Below, in pieces: positions 39,201 to 49,350 of a DNA stretch of 64,000 nucleotides. This DNA is from Liolophura sinensis (lineage: Eukaryota > Mollusca > Polyplacophora > Chitonida > Chitonidae). The translations under genes and the position numbers were made by a program. The notes under the pieces were generated by a model. It had not been told where the DNA came from, searched no databases, and worked only from the letters and a program-made list of their open reading frames with translations. Numbering within the stretch: the first letter of the stretch is position 1; each line of letters begins with the position of its first letter. The stretch is taken from the NCBI RefSeq assembly GCF_032854445.1, contig NC_088295.1:26585385-26649384 (forward strand), written 5' to 3'.

Positions 39201-42200
39201 AACAGCTTCTTCTGGACACAACAACCCATTGCCCAATTCCCCCAGTAAGCCATCTGAAATGTGGAAGGAGAACATAAACACAAACATCATGATGTACACC
39301 AGGGCTGACACAACAGCTTCTTCTGGACACAACAACCCATTGCCCAATTCCCCCAGTAAGCCATCTGATATGTGGAAGGAGAACATAAACACAAACATCA
39401 TGATGTACACCAGGGCTGACACAACAGCATTTTCAAGATACACCAACCCATTGCCCAATTCCACCAGTAAGCCATCTGAAATGTGGAAGGAGAACATAAA
39501 CACAAACATCATGATGTACACCACGGCTGACACAACAGCATTTTCAAGATACACCAACCCATTGCCCAATTCCCCCAGTAAGCCATCTGAAATGTGGAAG
39601 GAGAACATAAACACAAATATCATGATGTACACCAGGGCTGAGACAAAAGCTTCTTCTGGATACAACAACCCGTTGCCCAATTCCCCCAGTAAGCCATCTG
39701 ATATGTGGAAGGAGAACATAAACACAAATATCATGATGTACACCAGGGCTGAGACAACAGCTTCTTCTGGACACAACAACCCATTGCCCAATTCCCGCAG
39801 TAAGCCATCTGATATGTAGAAGGAGAACATAAACACAAATATCATGATGTACACCAGGGCTGACACAACAGCATCTTCAAGATACACCAACCAATAGCTC
39901 AATTCCACCAGTAAGCCATCTGAAATTTGGAAGGAGAACATAAACACAAATATCATGATGTACACCAGGGCTGAGACAACAACTTCTTCTGGACACAACA
40001 ACCCGTTGCCCAATTCCCGCAGTAAGCCATCTGAAATGTGGAAGGAGAACATAAACACAAATATCATGATGTACACCAGGGCTGAGACAAAAGCTTCTTC
40101 TGGATACAACAACCCGTTGCCCAATTCCCCCAGTAAGCCATCTGAAATGTGGAAGGAGAACATAAACACAAACATCATGATGTACACCAGGGCTGAGACA
40201 ACTTCTTCTGGACACAACAACCCGTTGCCCAATTCCCCCAGTAAGCCATCTGAAATGTGGAAGGAGAACATAAACACAAATATCATGATGTACACCACGG
40301 CTGAGACAAAAGCTTCTTCTGGACACAACAACCTGTTGCCCAATTCCCCCAGTAAGCCATCTGATATGTGGAAGGAGAACATAAACACAAATATCATGAT
40401 GTACACCAGGGCTGACACAACAGCATCTTCAAGATACACCAACCAATAGCTCAATTCCACCAGTAAGCCATCTGAAATTTGGAAGGAGAACATAAACACA
40501 AATATCATGATGTACACCACGGCTGAGACAACAGCTTCTTCTGGACACAACAACCTGTTGCCCAATTCCCCCAGTAAGCCATCTGAAATGTGAAGGAAGA
40601 ACATCGATAATGCAAAGGTGCAACTCTTAATGTTGTAGACCAAATATCTGATTTGGTCTTTACCACAATTTAATTGAATTACAGAAATAAATTTAACTGA
40701 AATTTATCTGCAACATCAGCCATTCTTTTTCATTTCCAGTTATAGGTATAGCAGGAATTTCTGATGCCAAATATTAAATACACTACAATGTTTGAACAGC
40801 TGCATGAATGTTAACAAGTCATTCTGAAATATGATCAACCTTACCGCCTGTGCTGAGATGATGATTCTAACATTTTACATTGTGGGTTTCTCATTTTACA
40901 ATATGCTCACCACAGCTTTTATTAATTTGTGGTCTAAAAATAAAAAAGAAATTGATCTGTACAGTTTTAAAGGTTTCAATGCTCCTATCATCAAAAGTAC
41001 AGGGAAAATCATACCCAGAAGTCCACCAAAACAGTACAAGCCTAGTGATACTTAGATCTGACCCACTAAGTGCATTAGTCACAAATGTTTTACATATATG
41101 TGGCACACACATCTCTGTTACAGTATAACCACACCTCCCTATGTATGTTTGCATAAACTCAATTACTTCTTTTATGATGTTTTTAGTTGGGAGGGTTGTG
41201 GAATTGTTTAGATATAACATTTTAGTACATGTTACAGACACTATAACAGTAAAGTTCTATCCAGATTATGTTATGATAATGCAGGCTGTGGTGTGATTCA
41301 TGTTAACAAAGACTTACTGTACTGATGAACCAGCACTTCAGCCAGCCCTGGGATGTCATTCAGCAGCCTTCCCAAGAGGACTAGGACAGACAAACACTGC
41401 TCTAGCTTGTTCTTCTGGCAACACTGAAAATACTTGTTACAAAGACCACTGTTCATGTTAATTTTGGCAAGTAATGCATTGCAAAACATGGTTTTGCACG
41501 ACTAAGAAAGAAACACTGTACTGTTATTAAAACAGAATGGTTCTTTTGTTTCGGAGTTGATTCTTTTGGTTTTACTACTTCCATACTAAAAAAAAAAAAA
41601 AACACATTTCACCTTATACTGGGCCTGTAATTTTGACTGGTGCAGGAAACCAGAATGCAGTAAACCATTAACCTTTGGCAAGAAACTGACAAACTTAACT
41701 ACATGTGACACAGATTTTCATCCCCGGGGAAAAAACTGTATGCTGTGTTTCTGGAAGGCAATTCAGTGATCTCCAACACACTTCATGCACTAAAAGCACT
41801 TCAACCGACCTACAACCACAGTCACCTCCTTACTGCCACCTAGATGTAAGATGCAAGCTTCATAAAATTGTGCAAATTGTTTCCCAATATGCCATAGCTC
41901 TCTCAGAATGTTTCAAAATATTGATCACAGTGATGGTTGAAAAGAGTGAAAAATTAGGGTAGATGGTTTCACAGGGTTTCAACCAGCTAAGACCATTGTT
42001 CATTATGCACATAAATGTCCAATGTATGCCTTGGCAGAGCCTCAGCTAGGCTGAACTGGCTTTGTTACACCTTTAAATGGCTTTGTCCTGTTGTAGCCCC
42101 CCTGCTCTATTCTCTATGCATGATAAGAGTGAATGAGATTTTTATCGGGTTTACATGTGTAGTGAATTGTTAATACTTGAATCATTATCACAATTTAAGA

Positions 42201-45200
42201 TCAGAATTGTTCAGCATATGCCATATCATAACCATAAGCCATGAAGGAGGGGGGGAGGAGGGGGGGTGTCTGTCATAGCAACAGCTTTTTATAGATCCAA
42301 GAACAAGAGAGACAGCCTCTGCTAATGATGTACTCAGACAGTGTTTTCGCCGAAAAAAATATTTTCGCTGCTACCATATAGCCTTAGATAAATCTTATCC
42401 TGCAATGTTATATCTAAAGACGCAGTCAGCTAGCTTTTGCGTCTTTTGCACAGGGATCTCTCCAGAACATAGTTTGGCCAGATGCATGTTTTCTGTTATT
42501 CCAGCTGAAGTAGATGGGCCTTTTGGCAAGCATTCTGTGAAAACTACAGGCCTGGTAAATGCCAGGTACACACAGTGAACAGCAATGGCCAAGGAGCAAA
42601 CACTGAGCTCTGCTAGTGAAGGTCACTTTTCAGATAATCAAATTCAAAGTTTGCACCCCTAATCACAAAGAAAAGTTAATTTGTTTAACCATTCTGGGTC
42701 TAGTGCTATAACTGAATACTGCAGTAAGATATTTCACAGCAGAGTTTTGTGAATTACACATGGCAATTGGCTTTCCATCAAATTGAGCCAGGGTTTCAGG
42801 GTCTTTTGGCTACACTCCATATCTAGTAGACAATGAAAAAATGATTGGTGAGGGAAACTATTTCACACTCATCACATAGTAGGCAGGCCAAATATATTGG
42901 CATGTCTTTTATCTTTACTTCTTTGTAATATTTCTCATACCTTCAAAGAGTTAAAGGAGAACTCCAGATGGATTGTAGTCAATGTCGAAAACTTGCTTGT
43001 ATGGGCAGTGCAGACAAGAAAATTGCACATTTTTCGTATATTTTCGTTTGCATCCAGAACTTTTATGTAATTGAAGCACTGGGGGGCCAAGTTGAATGAA
43101 AAATCATCTGTGTGAAAAACAATGAGGCCATAAGGAACACTAAATTGATGTCTTCCTTACAGCTGTGTTCCCACATGGTGGATTCTGATATTACGACAGT
43201 ATGAGCTGTATCAATACCAGGCTTACCTATCTTACACAGCAGTCAATTGAAGATGAGTCTACATCCTTTAGAACCTTTGATTCTTTTTGCTAGACTATGT
43301 TCAAAGTATCTGAACTTTAAAGTTTGGCCTGTACAGATCCACCTTCAGAAGCATATATACAAGTGATGCTTTTAAATCCAACACTTGTGCTTCTCTGATC
43401 AGAAATTAATCAAATTTGATAACAGAAAGTGACCCTATAAGGTGAGAATCCAGACAACCAAACTGTGTGACTTGAAAAAAGCTAAATTTTAGATGAAATA
43501 CAATTACACAGGACAGCTATGTGAATGCTACTCCACACAGATGAATACTTCAGGCCAAGATAACCTGCTAAAGCATCGTAATTAAGAGAGTCGTGACAAA
43601 AGAACACTTATGAGTCCTAATAGCGTGAATCTTTTGTACCCTTGTACTTAGAAGGACAGTCAATCATCAGAAAAGGGCTCAAAGATGCTGTGTTTTTCAC
43701 TTTGTCTCTGTAGGTGGACTTAACTCTAGACTTGGTTCTGCACTCTCAGAGAGATAGGTCACAATCTTGTATACAGACGCTCTACCACTATAAGCAGTAC
43801 ATACTAACTGTGGCAGAGAGAATATTAATAGCTTATAATTTTTTTCTTCCCCTAGAGTGGCTCTCATTCTGCTATGATGGCAACATCACCAAGTTTTTTT
43901 TCTGCTGTATCATCTGTGTGTGTAGCTCAGTGTCACTTTAACATCAGGACTGCCAGTAAAACAGGTACACTTAATTAACATCCTCCCAGGTACTTTTATT
44001 TTTTTTTCAGATCATCTACTTTTCTGGAGGTTAAGTGTAATTAGATGGGATTTCATCATGAAGCAATACAAACAAATTAGAAAGTGAAAGTGACATTTTC
44101 AAGATATCATCTAAATTTCAAGAAAGGAGAAGAGGCCAGTAAGCATTATACAAATTGCTACCTGAACACCTGGTGTGCAGCTTCTAAAGTGATGGCGGGT
44201 AAAATCTATGATCTCTTCCAACACTCAAAATGTATACATACTGACAGGTCTATCAAACAACATAACCAATCCCTTTACTCTCAAGCAGTGACACTTTAGT
44301 GAGTGTCAAAGCCTGAGGTATAGTGCATCAGGAACTTCTTCATCCAAGAAATCCTACCTCTTTGCTAATCCTATCCATTATACACTGCAACAAGTTTTCG
44401 GACTTCAGCTGGAAAACCAGTTTAAGGCAAGCTGCAATTCAAATGGAGATGACAGTGCATTAACCATTTAGAAGCTATACTGTATTCTATCTGACAACCA
44501 TCATAATTTAATGTTCCATCAACACACTCGCTAATTATTGTTCTGTATTTCATAAAATTTAATATGCAAACATAAACCATATGTCTTTCCACATGGAAAA
44601 AAAGTTAGGGCAAAACGAGAACAGAAAAAAATGCCATACATGATATGTGTAAATGTAAACCATATTAAACATAATTGTAAATATACATGTATAACTGAGT
44701 TCAGCATTATATTATGTCATGTCTTTACCTTCCATGGCCATTGACACAAAGGTTTGGTCCTCTGCATGTGTCAAATCTGAGAATATAAAACCAATTTTAT
44801 GTTAGATATACAGTTGATGTACATAAGTTATGTTAATGTTAATATTTATGTTAAGGTGAATGAAGTTAATATGACACTATGTTTGGTATACAAACAAGGC
44901 TTAGTTGTTGATCCAAACATATGTAGTGGCTGAATATATTGTTTTTAACATAGGTCTCTCATAAATAATTAATTTCTCTTGCATCAGTGCTTGAAGATGC
45001 TGATAGTCACAAAAATATTAAGAGCGGTTGCTCCCATATATTTTAAGAACTTTACCAAGCAGTATAAAGATGATATGAGACTGTACTGGAAGATCTCCCT
45101 GTACTAAACACAAGATGTCTGGAGACTGTTGACAGAGAAGTCCCAGGAACTCTGATAAAACAATCTTCTTTTTCAGGAGCAGTAACTGAGGTTGTTGAAG

Positions 45201-45323
45201 GAGTTGAAGGAGACAGGCAATGCAAACTGGTTCTCTGTGGTTTGGTGAAATCAGCGACCACCTTTGGTCGTGGCACCCATGATCTTTACACTCTAGCAGT
45301 TCTTCCATTTTTTCAATGGTAAC
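18252..45323 (-). CDS. MEI1: MEI1-like meiotic double-strand-break formation protein, at least 25 exons
   Basis: All-helical, HEAT/ARM-like protein of about 1,100 aa. The best family match is MEI1 (plant PRD1), needed for SPO11-dependent meiotic breaks. The call rests on collinear blocks as I remember vertebrate MEI1: FFTRCHSVYG then GIGSVLRAI, LTIILERQPTSIPLFSS, and FLRISHLGSPVPFGE. Exons (minus): 45323-45056, 44776-44729, 44223-44162, 41423-41318, 38703-38503, 37383-37167, 33684-33614, 32646-32547, 31591-31457, 29660-29451, 28779-28635, 28303-28143, 27947-27808, 27413-27308, 26867-26756, 26619-26571, 26211-26087, 25653-25489, 25139-25065, 24399-24213, 23806-23696, 23409-23270, 22005-21772, 19548-19423, 18269-18252. 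Every junction is phase-consistent and the sum is divisible by three. The 18-nt last exon (VIAKK, stop) is weak. The 5' end is uncertain: the first listed exon opens behind an acceptor, so at least one upstream exon is missing. The gene converges on LARP7. Confidence 0.75.
18414..18477. repeat. 20-bp inverted repeat (19/20), 24-nt loop
   Basis: The arms 18414-18433 and 18458-18477 are reverse complements with one mismatch. The structure lies in the last MEI1 intron of the model, just beyond the LARP7 end. Confidence 0.85.
19680..19830. repeat. Minisatellite, units of about 25-30 bp
   Basis: Several imperfect copies of a unit containing 'acaagacaaacttcacctcc' run through this stretch of a MEI1 intron. 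The plus-strand open frames across it come from the repeat and look non-genic. Confidence 0.65.
19980..20130 (+). repeat. Transposon-like fragment, partner of 15125-15421
   Basis: This encodes CEALELVNPANVVLSPKS followed by a stop, then noncoding similarity to the reverse complement of about 15125-15165. It is a decayed copy of the same unidentified element, lying in a MEI1 intron directly upstream of the 99-codon open frame. Confidence 0.5.
20150..20449 (+). CDS. Candidate small nested gene or 3' exon, unknown product (99 aa)
   Basis: This intact plus-strand frame lies in a MEI1 intron, antisense to MEI1. The predicted protein has varied, non-repetitive composition, with a helical-looking middle (FTPLELLAALCAMRRDFAAY) and C-terminal half. 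An AATAAA motif lies about 88 bp after the stop (near 20538), as expected for a 3' terminal exon or a retrocopy. A possible acceptor (acttcag) ends at 20159, so the ATG at 20150 may not be the real start. I do not recognise the protein. It may be a nested gene, a retrocopy, a terminal exon or a chance frame; the transposon-like fragment just upstream (19980-20130) raises the possibility of mobile-element origin. Confidence 0.3.
   Translation: MTSVDTTQLKYCGRNVKSFNHDQTHNKVGFTPLELLAALCAMRRDFAAYKDKIEECIMMDQLHPEAALLHDSVLKEATYQAQQLHCSLINMYPIKLVHQ
20690..20880 (-). repeat. SINE-1 copy
   Basis: The reverse complement has the full body and tail of SINE-1: starting from the tail, 'tatttgattggtgttttacg', 'caagaacatttcacttatat', 'ggtgggaggaaac', 'gggggaaaccc' and the B-box side 'ttgaactcacagcaacc'. 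It lies in a MEI1 intron. Confidence 0.8.
21090..21195 (+). repeat. SINE-1 fragment
   Basis: This is a degenerate 3' part of SINE-1 ('ggtttt.cccagggct', 'tatatgaaatatttttgata', 'aagcacctatcaaataag') in a MEI1 intron. Confidence 0.55.
29043..29091. repeat. 13-bp perfect inverted repeat
   Basis: The arms 29043-29055 and 29079-29091 (tatgcataagaca and its reverse complement) flank a 23-nt loop in a MEI1 intron. Confidence 0.85.
30130..30219 (+). repeat. SINE-1 3' fragment with (AAATA)n tail
   Basis: The stretch 'ataatgctggccaccaccat', 'tattcttgagtatggcgtga', 'aacaccaatcaaataaat' followed by about five AAAT units is the end of a SINE-1 copy in a MEI1 intron. Confidence 0.75.
32980..33160 (+). 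repeat. SINE-1, 5'-truncated
   Basis: The copy begins at 'caggctggcttcctctccgg', continues through 'tgtgggaaggtctgtcag' and 'gggtttcccccagactg', and ends with 'aaaacaccaattaaataaat'. It lies in the MEI1 intron between 33614 and 32646. Confidence 0.75.
36640..36669. repeat. 30-bp perfect palindrome, no loop
   Basis: Each half (36640-36654 and 36655-36669) is the exact reverse complement of the other, centred on an ATAT core. It lies in the largest MEI1 introns region, between exons ending at 37167 and beginning at 33684. Confidence 0.9.
38594..40604 (-). repeat. Tandem array of a 111-bp unit spanning a MEI1 intron/exon boundary (18 acceptors)
   Basis: Each unit, read on the minus strand, has a polypyrimidine tract and acceptor (ttctccttccacatttcag) followed by the first about 86 nt of the MEI1 exon 38703-38503. 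The acceptor-adjacent 'catct' of the plus strand occurs at 38701, 38809, 38921, 39029, 39140, 39251, 39362, 39473, 39584, 39695, 39806, 39917, 40028, 40139, 40247, 40358, 40469 and 40580. Spacing is 111, sometimes 108, once 112. A 111-bp unit encodes 37 residues, with core GLLGELGNGLLCPEEAVVSA and a hydrophobic end. The frame is open for 703 codons (40643-38532). A 4-nt insertion in the unit at about 38891 shifts the last three units out of phase with the upstream fifteen. Only the last copy continues into unique MEI1 coding sequence, so the upstream copies are probably intronic decoys or optional exon sequence. Confidence 0.9.
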
Positions 45324-46750
45324 CTATATATAAAAAAATCAGTGCAGCGCTCAATATAACATTCATATGACAACTGCTAGATGAAGGTTAGCTGTTGACA
45401 GCAGACCTCAGCGGTTAATTTGATTGAAGTAGATGAAGCTTTGATTAGTACTGGCACCCGTTCCCTTGAAAGTTATAGGCCAAACCATGTCTGTCTCATA
45501 CACAAATCCTCAAGTGTCTGGTAAGTTTTAAATTTACGTTGATAGCAATTTTTATCTTCACTCAGATTTTTAAAATACGAACCAAAATTTTATTTAAGAT
45601 TGACCACAGTTTGCAATTCCTCACTGTCGACTGTCGTTAAGCTTGTCAAAATTTTTGTAAAACCTAACCGGGCTAACGTCAAGCAATCTCAGACTAGATT
45701 TATCACCAAAGTAAGTCAACAGCAAAGAGATATTTCCGAGAGGCAACCACACAGTTGTTTAGCATCACTTATGTTTGTTTTAATGTCTCGTACTTAGCCT
45801 AAGACTTTACATATTATCTGGATTTCTCAAGGAGGATAGTTTATTCATAAACATAAACTTACTGCTAGAGCATCCTCTGTTTGCGTGTCTTTTATTTCCC
45901 TCCATCACTGAAGAGCTTCTACTCACATCGACATATCGTGGTCCATTAAGACTAAAGAGATTCGCAAAATAAAGATTGCAGAGTATGGCTGTAGCGTATG
46001 ATTCCACACAGGTAGGCCTTGGCATAAATACAGACTTTCATTGGTGTGTAAGCTCGATCTGGCCTTGCTGTCACTCGGTTTTGAGACACTCACTTGACGG
46101 TGTCACTTTATTGGCATGCGAAACAACTTCGTGACTGAGATAGCGGCAATATGGCTGGTCTGGAAATGTTACCTGTACCGGTACTTTTCAACCCTCATGT
46201 ATTTATTTATTTATTTATTTATTTGATTGTTTGCTTAACGCCATAGAGAAGAGTTTTCCACATGTACGATGGTGGTCAGTATGTCTGATGAGTGACCGAC
46301 CTTTGGCAAATTACAGATGAACTTTCCTATTAATGTACATGAAGGATCTGCACATCATATTGGTGAAAACAAGCGGCCCGGCAAACCTGACACTGTACCA
46401 AAAGCCACACAAGCAGTGAGGGCGGGAGAATGCAAATGTAGGCCCCTACAAATGTCAAGTCCAAGGCAGAGCTCGAACCCCCACCTCGTGTGTCCTAGCG
46501 AATTAGGTTTTCAGATCTTGGCGTTGACTTTTTCTTTCTTTTGGTTAGATCTGCTTCTAGTCACTTTCCGTGTTACGGGTATTTCTGTCATATCTCCGAT
46601 GACAGTTCCTCTTGTAAGGGGATAACCCCCAGTTTTACTGACCATACACGATATTGCCTCAGTGGAGCAACAGTTGAAAGTCACGAACAAGCAAGATTGG
46701 CGGTACACTGACACCGCAAGAACTACCTGTTGTACTGTGCTTTCCTCCAT
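45324..46750 (-). other. Region expected to hold the MEI1 5' end; one candidate first exon
   Basis: The MEI1 exon at 45323 begins behind an acceptor, so its first exon should lie upstream. A minus-strand frame starting at ATG 46750 (MEESTVQQ...) has phase-0 donor candidates after codon 8 (cag|gtagtt) and after codon 36 (atg|gtcagt), and either would join the phase-0 exon at 45323 in frame. This is weak evidence. The rest of the stretch holds no other recognisable exon. Confidence 0.25.
46196..46500 (-). repeat. Divergent SINE-like repeat with ATTT tail
   Basis: The stretch starts with (ATTT)n then 'gattgtttgcttaacgccat', like the reverse of a SINE tail, and ends with 'agctcgaacccccacctcgt', which resembles a pol III B box in reverse complement. 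The body differs from SINE-1, so this is probably another tRNA-derived SINE. Confidence 0.5.
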
Positions 46751-48599
46751 TATGCCATCACCAATCGTTATAGCCTTATAGGCGTGTTATGGTTAGTTGG
46801 GCTTACTCAAAAGAGAAAACTCGCGGGAAATACGTGTGCATATATACATACTGTGTCCACCATCACCAGGCTACTGTCAGTTTTAAAGTCTTAAATTGCT
46901 TTGAATCTAAGAAGACTTGTACCCATACACGACTCCGTTTCAAAAGCATACTTATAAGTCAGCCATCAGGGGATTGTGGTCCCGTGAATTGATAACTGTA
47001 ACTGTGGGCTATTTTTAGATTTTCATAAATTTGGAAAAGAAAAGACTTTTTTCTTAACTGGAGAGGTCAGAACTTAATTGAACGATGGTATCATGACTAT
47101 CTTGAGAGTAGGCCCGCAGGTGTGCTTTGGTAACATACAGGCCTATATTTTAATATGTCTCTGCATTATGCTAGTGAGTTTACCGGATTAATTTCAGTGA
47201 AACCTATTCATCCGAACAAAGCTGTTGTCACTGTTTTCATTTGGGTTTATCCGCTTTACCTTTTAACGAAGTATAATTTAAAAAAAAAAAAAATGAATTC
47301 TTCGTCATATATACATTCCTCTAACGAACTGTTAAATGCATAATGGCTTAACGAGGAGCGACGTTCTCATGTGCAGACATAAGAGATTTAATGATAAGGT
47401 AGACGGAGCTAAGTTAAAACAGATCGAGGCACTTAAAAAATATCCCGTGGCGGCATGTTGTGGTGCAGTGTTAATACGTGTTGCACAAAGGCATGAAACG
47501 AAGTAATTCTCCTTACACACGTGTATCTAAGACGATGTCCGCTGGAAAGATGCACTAGCTACCACAAAGGTATGTTTAACGGATAAACACGTGGGTACCT
47601 ATGTTCTGTTGAGTGACAGACAGACGGAGTAGGGCTTAGGCTAGGGTAACACTGGCTTACGAGCCTACTAATGGAGATTTCTCCTTGCCATATATAGAAG
47701 AGCCGGCGAGGTTGTGCGTCTATCAGTAATTATACTGGGGAGTGGATGTGTACATCAGTTTGAAGCTTCCCCGACATGTGGGCTGGGGCCCTCCACAGCT
47801 GGGCTATCCTATAACCTTTATACACATGTGGCCTGTACCGTTAACTGATAAACACTCTGACACTTGATCTTCCAGGTTAACTGAACAGAACTATAATTCA
47901 TGCCCCCGTGCACATGCAGTGCAAAATACTCTGACATGGAACTAGTCGGGAAAAAAAATGGAAAGAGAAAAGTTTCAAACACTGCTGTGAGCTTTCCAGC
48001 TGTATAGAGAGATGCAGTTAAAACGGTTGTCATGGCAACGTTGTTTGCTGTTTGATGTCAGAAAACCCTTTTGACAACACCCCCAATCATAAGGTATGAC
48101 TAGAGCGACCGTGAGTGCGAACACACCCACCGCTCTACCCCAAACAAAACACTAACTTTAGAAAACAAACTATCGTAGAAACCAGTGCTTGTGCATGTGG
48201 TCGTCACGCATGGTACACATAAACGATGGGTAATGTTAACAACTTCCCGTTTTGAGATTTGTATCCTTGAAACCTTTCATATAAGGTATGCTTTTGGTTC
48301 TATTCTATAACGCAGATTCGAACTTGAGAAGACTATAAACTGTTCTGTACTTATAGAAAAGAATGATATAAAATGTTATGTAATACATATTCACTAATGA
48401 CACGATAGACAATGACGCTGCTCGGATAGCTCTAACCCTGGTTTAGTACCATTTCCATACATTCCGGCAATTCCTCGGTGGAGGTCAGAAGGCTTTCGAT
48501 CTGCAGCTTACCGAGAAGATACCGGCACGGGAGATAAAAATAGAGACCAATGAGATGGGCTCGTTTAATAAGCCGTCGCTCCGCTGTATCATATGTACG
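46751..48599. promoter_or_regulatory. Upstream regulatory region of the muscle myosin gene
   Basis: I see no exon here. A perfect MEF2-type site (ctatttttag, 47009-47018) lies about 1.6 kb before the predicted start, and a 9-of-10 match (ataaaaatag) near 48535-48544. Near-CArG boxes occur around 47684 (ccatatatag) and 48276 (tcatataagg), and an E-box catatg at about 48590. Together with the muscle myosin downstream these suggest a muscle promoter/enhancer; single sites of this length also occur by chance. Confidence 0.4.
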
Positions 48600-48647
48600 T
48601 ATATAACTGGTAGTTTAAGGCAGTGCTTCACAGTTCAGCTTTCGTCC
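48600..48647 (+). promoter_or_regulatory. Myosin heavy chain core promoter and short noncoding exon 1
   Basis: A TATA box (tatataa, 48600-48606) is followed about 25-30 bp later by an initiator-like 'cttcacagttcag' and then a strong donor (gtaagt, 48648-48653). The predicted 5' untranslated exon 1 is therefore only about 20-27 nt and ends at 48647. Exon 2 would begin after the acceptor at 49308 (cgcttcag) with 42 nt of leader before the ATG at 49351. A tiny untranslated exon 1 is common in muscle myosin genes. Confidence 0.6.
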
Positions 48648-49350
48648 GTAAGTACTGCGTGTCAGTGTGTTTGCATGATCTAACCTAAAGGATTTGGAAT
48701 ACGAAGTTATCTAGCAGCTATCTATCCGTCACCGATGAACTGGTTTTTATCTACCACCGTGGACATGAGAGATTGCCCGGATTTTTGGTGCTGTTCTTGC
48801 CCACTGCGGTTTTGCTTCCCTGCTTAGCGTCACCCTTTGTTGGCCTATCAGTGATCAAAATTGATCAATTAGACCTGCAGCGCTGCCAGCGGATTATCCT
48901 TACACGATCGCACAAGTTTGCATTTTTTTGGACTGTCGTGAACAGCGCCCAACGGTCATTCTCAAGTCTGCTCAATGCTGGAATTATACACGAGCCCTTG
49001 GTAGTACCCTCCTGTCCTATACGCCAGGTTTTACCTTTTTACCTTATCCTTTCTTGCTGACCCGATTTGGGCGGTGGCCTGTGTGCATGAGCCGGTCCTT
49101 CTCAGTGGTTACCTCTTCCCGTACCCATTCCCCCAGTGATTGCGTGTGTGCGGTTTACCCTCTTGTTCTATGCCCTTACAGGTACACCCGTGTCAGTCAT
49201 GTTATCTTTTTTTGCTTCAGGAGGGATCTAAAGCTGTTCTGCTCAAGTGCGGGACTTGCAACCAAGGTGATATCAACTGCCTTAAGGACTCCCTGAATTT
49301 CGCTTCAGTTTTTCGCTGATTGGAAAAGGGTATAAAATCAAACCAGAACC

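Noticed and set aside
38628-40449. Long plus-strand open frames (up to 306 codons) across the MEI1 array
   Set aside because: They are the antisense reading of a tandem unit that is a multiple of three and lacks stops; they have no start context, no flanking exon and no family resemblance.
38594-40604. CRISPR-like regular array
   Set aside because: The spacing is regular, but the whole 111-bp unit is repeated with no unique spacers, the genome is eukaryotic, and the unit is an exon boundary.
48773-49296. 95- and 122-codon plus-strand frames before the myosin ATG
   Set aside because: They lie in the predicted first intron between the TATA-linked exon and the acceptor at 49308, overlap each other in different frames, and show no family resemblance.
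49329-49336. Sequence tataaaa just before the myosin ATG as a TATA box
   Set aside because: It lies only about 20 bp upstream of the start codon, so transcription from it would begin at or after the ATG; the TATA at 48600 with a spliced leader fits better.
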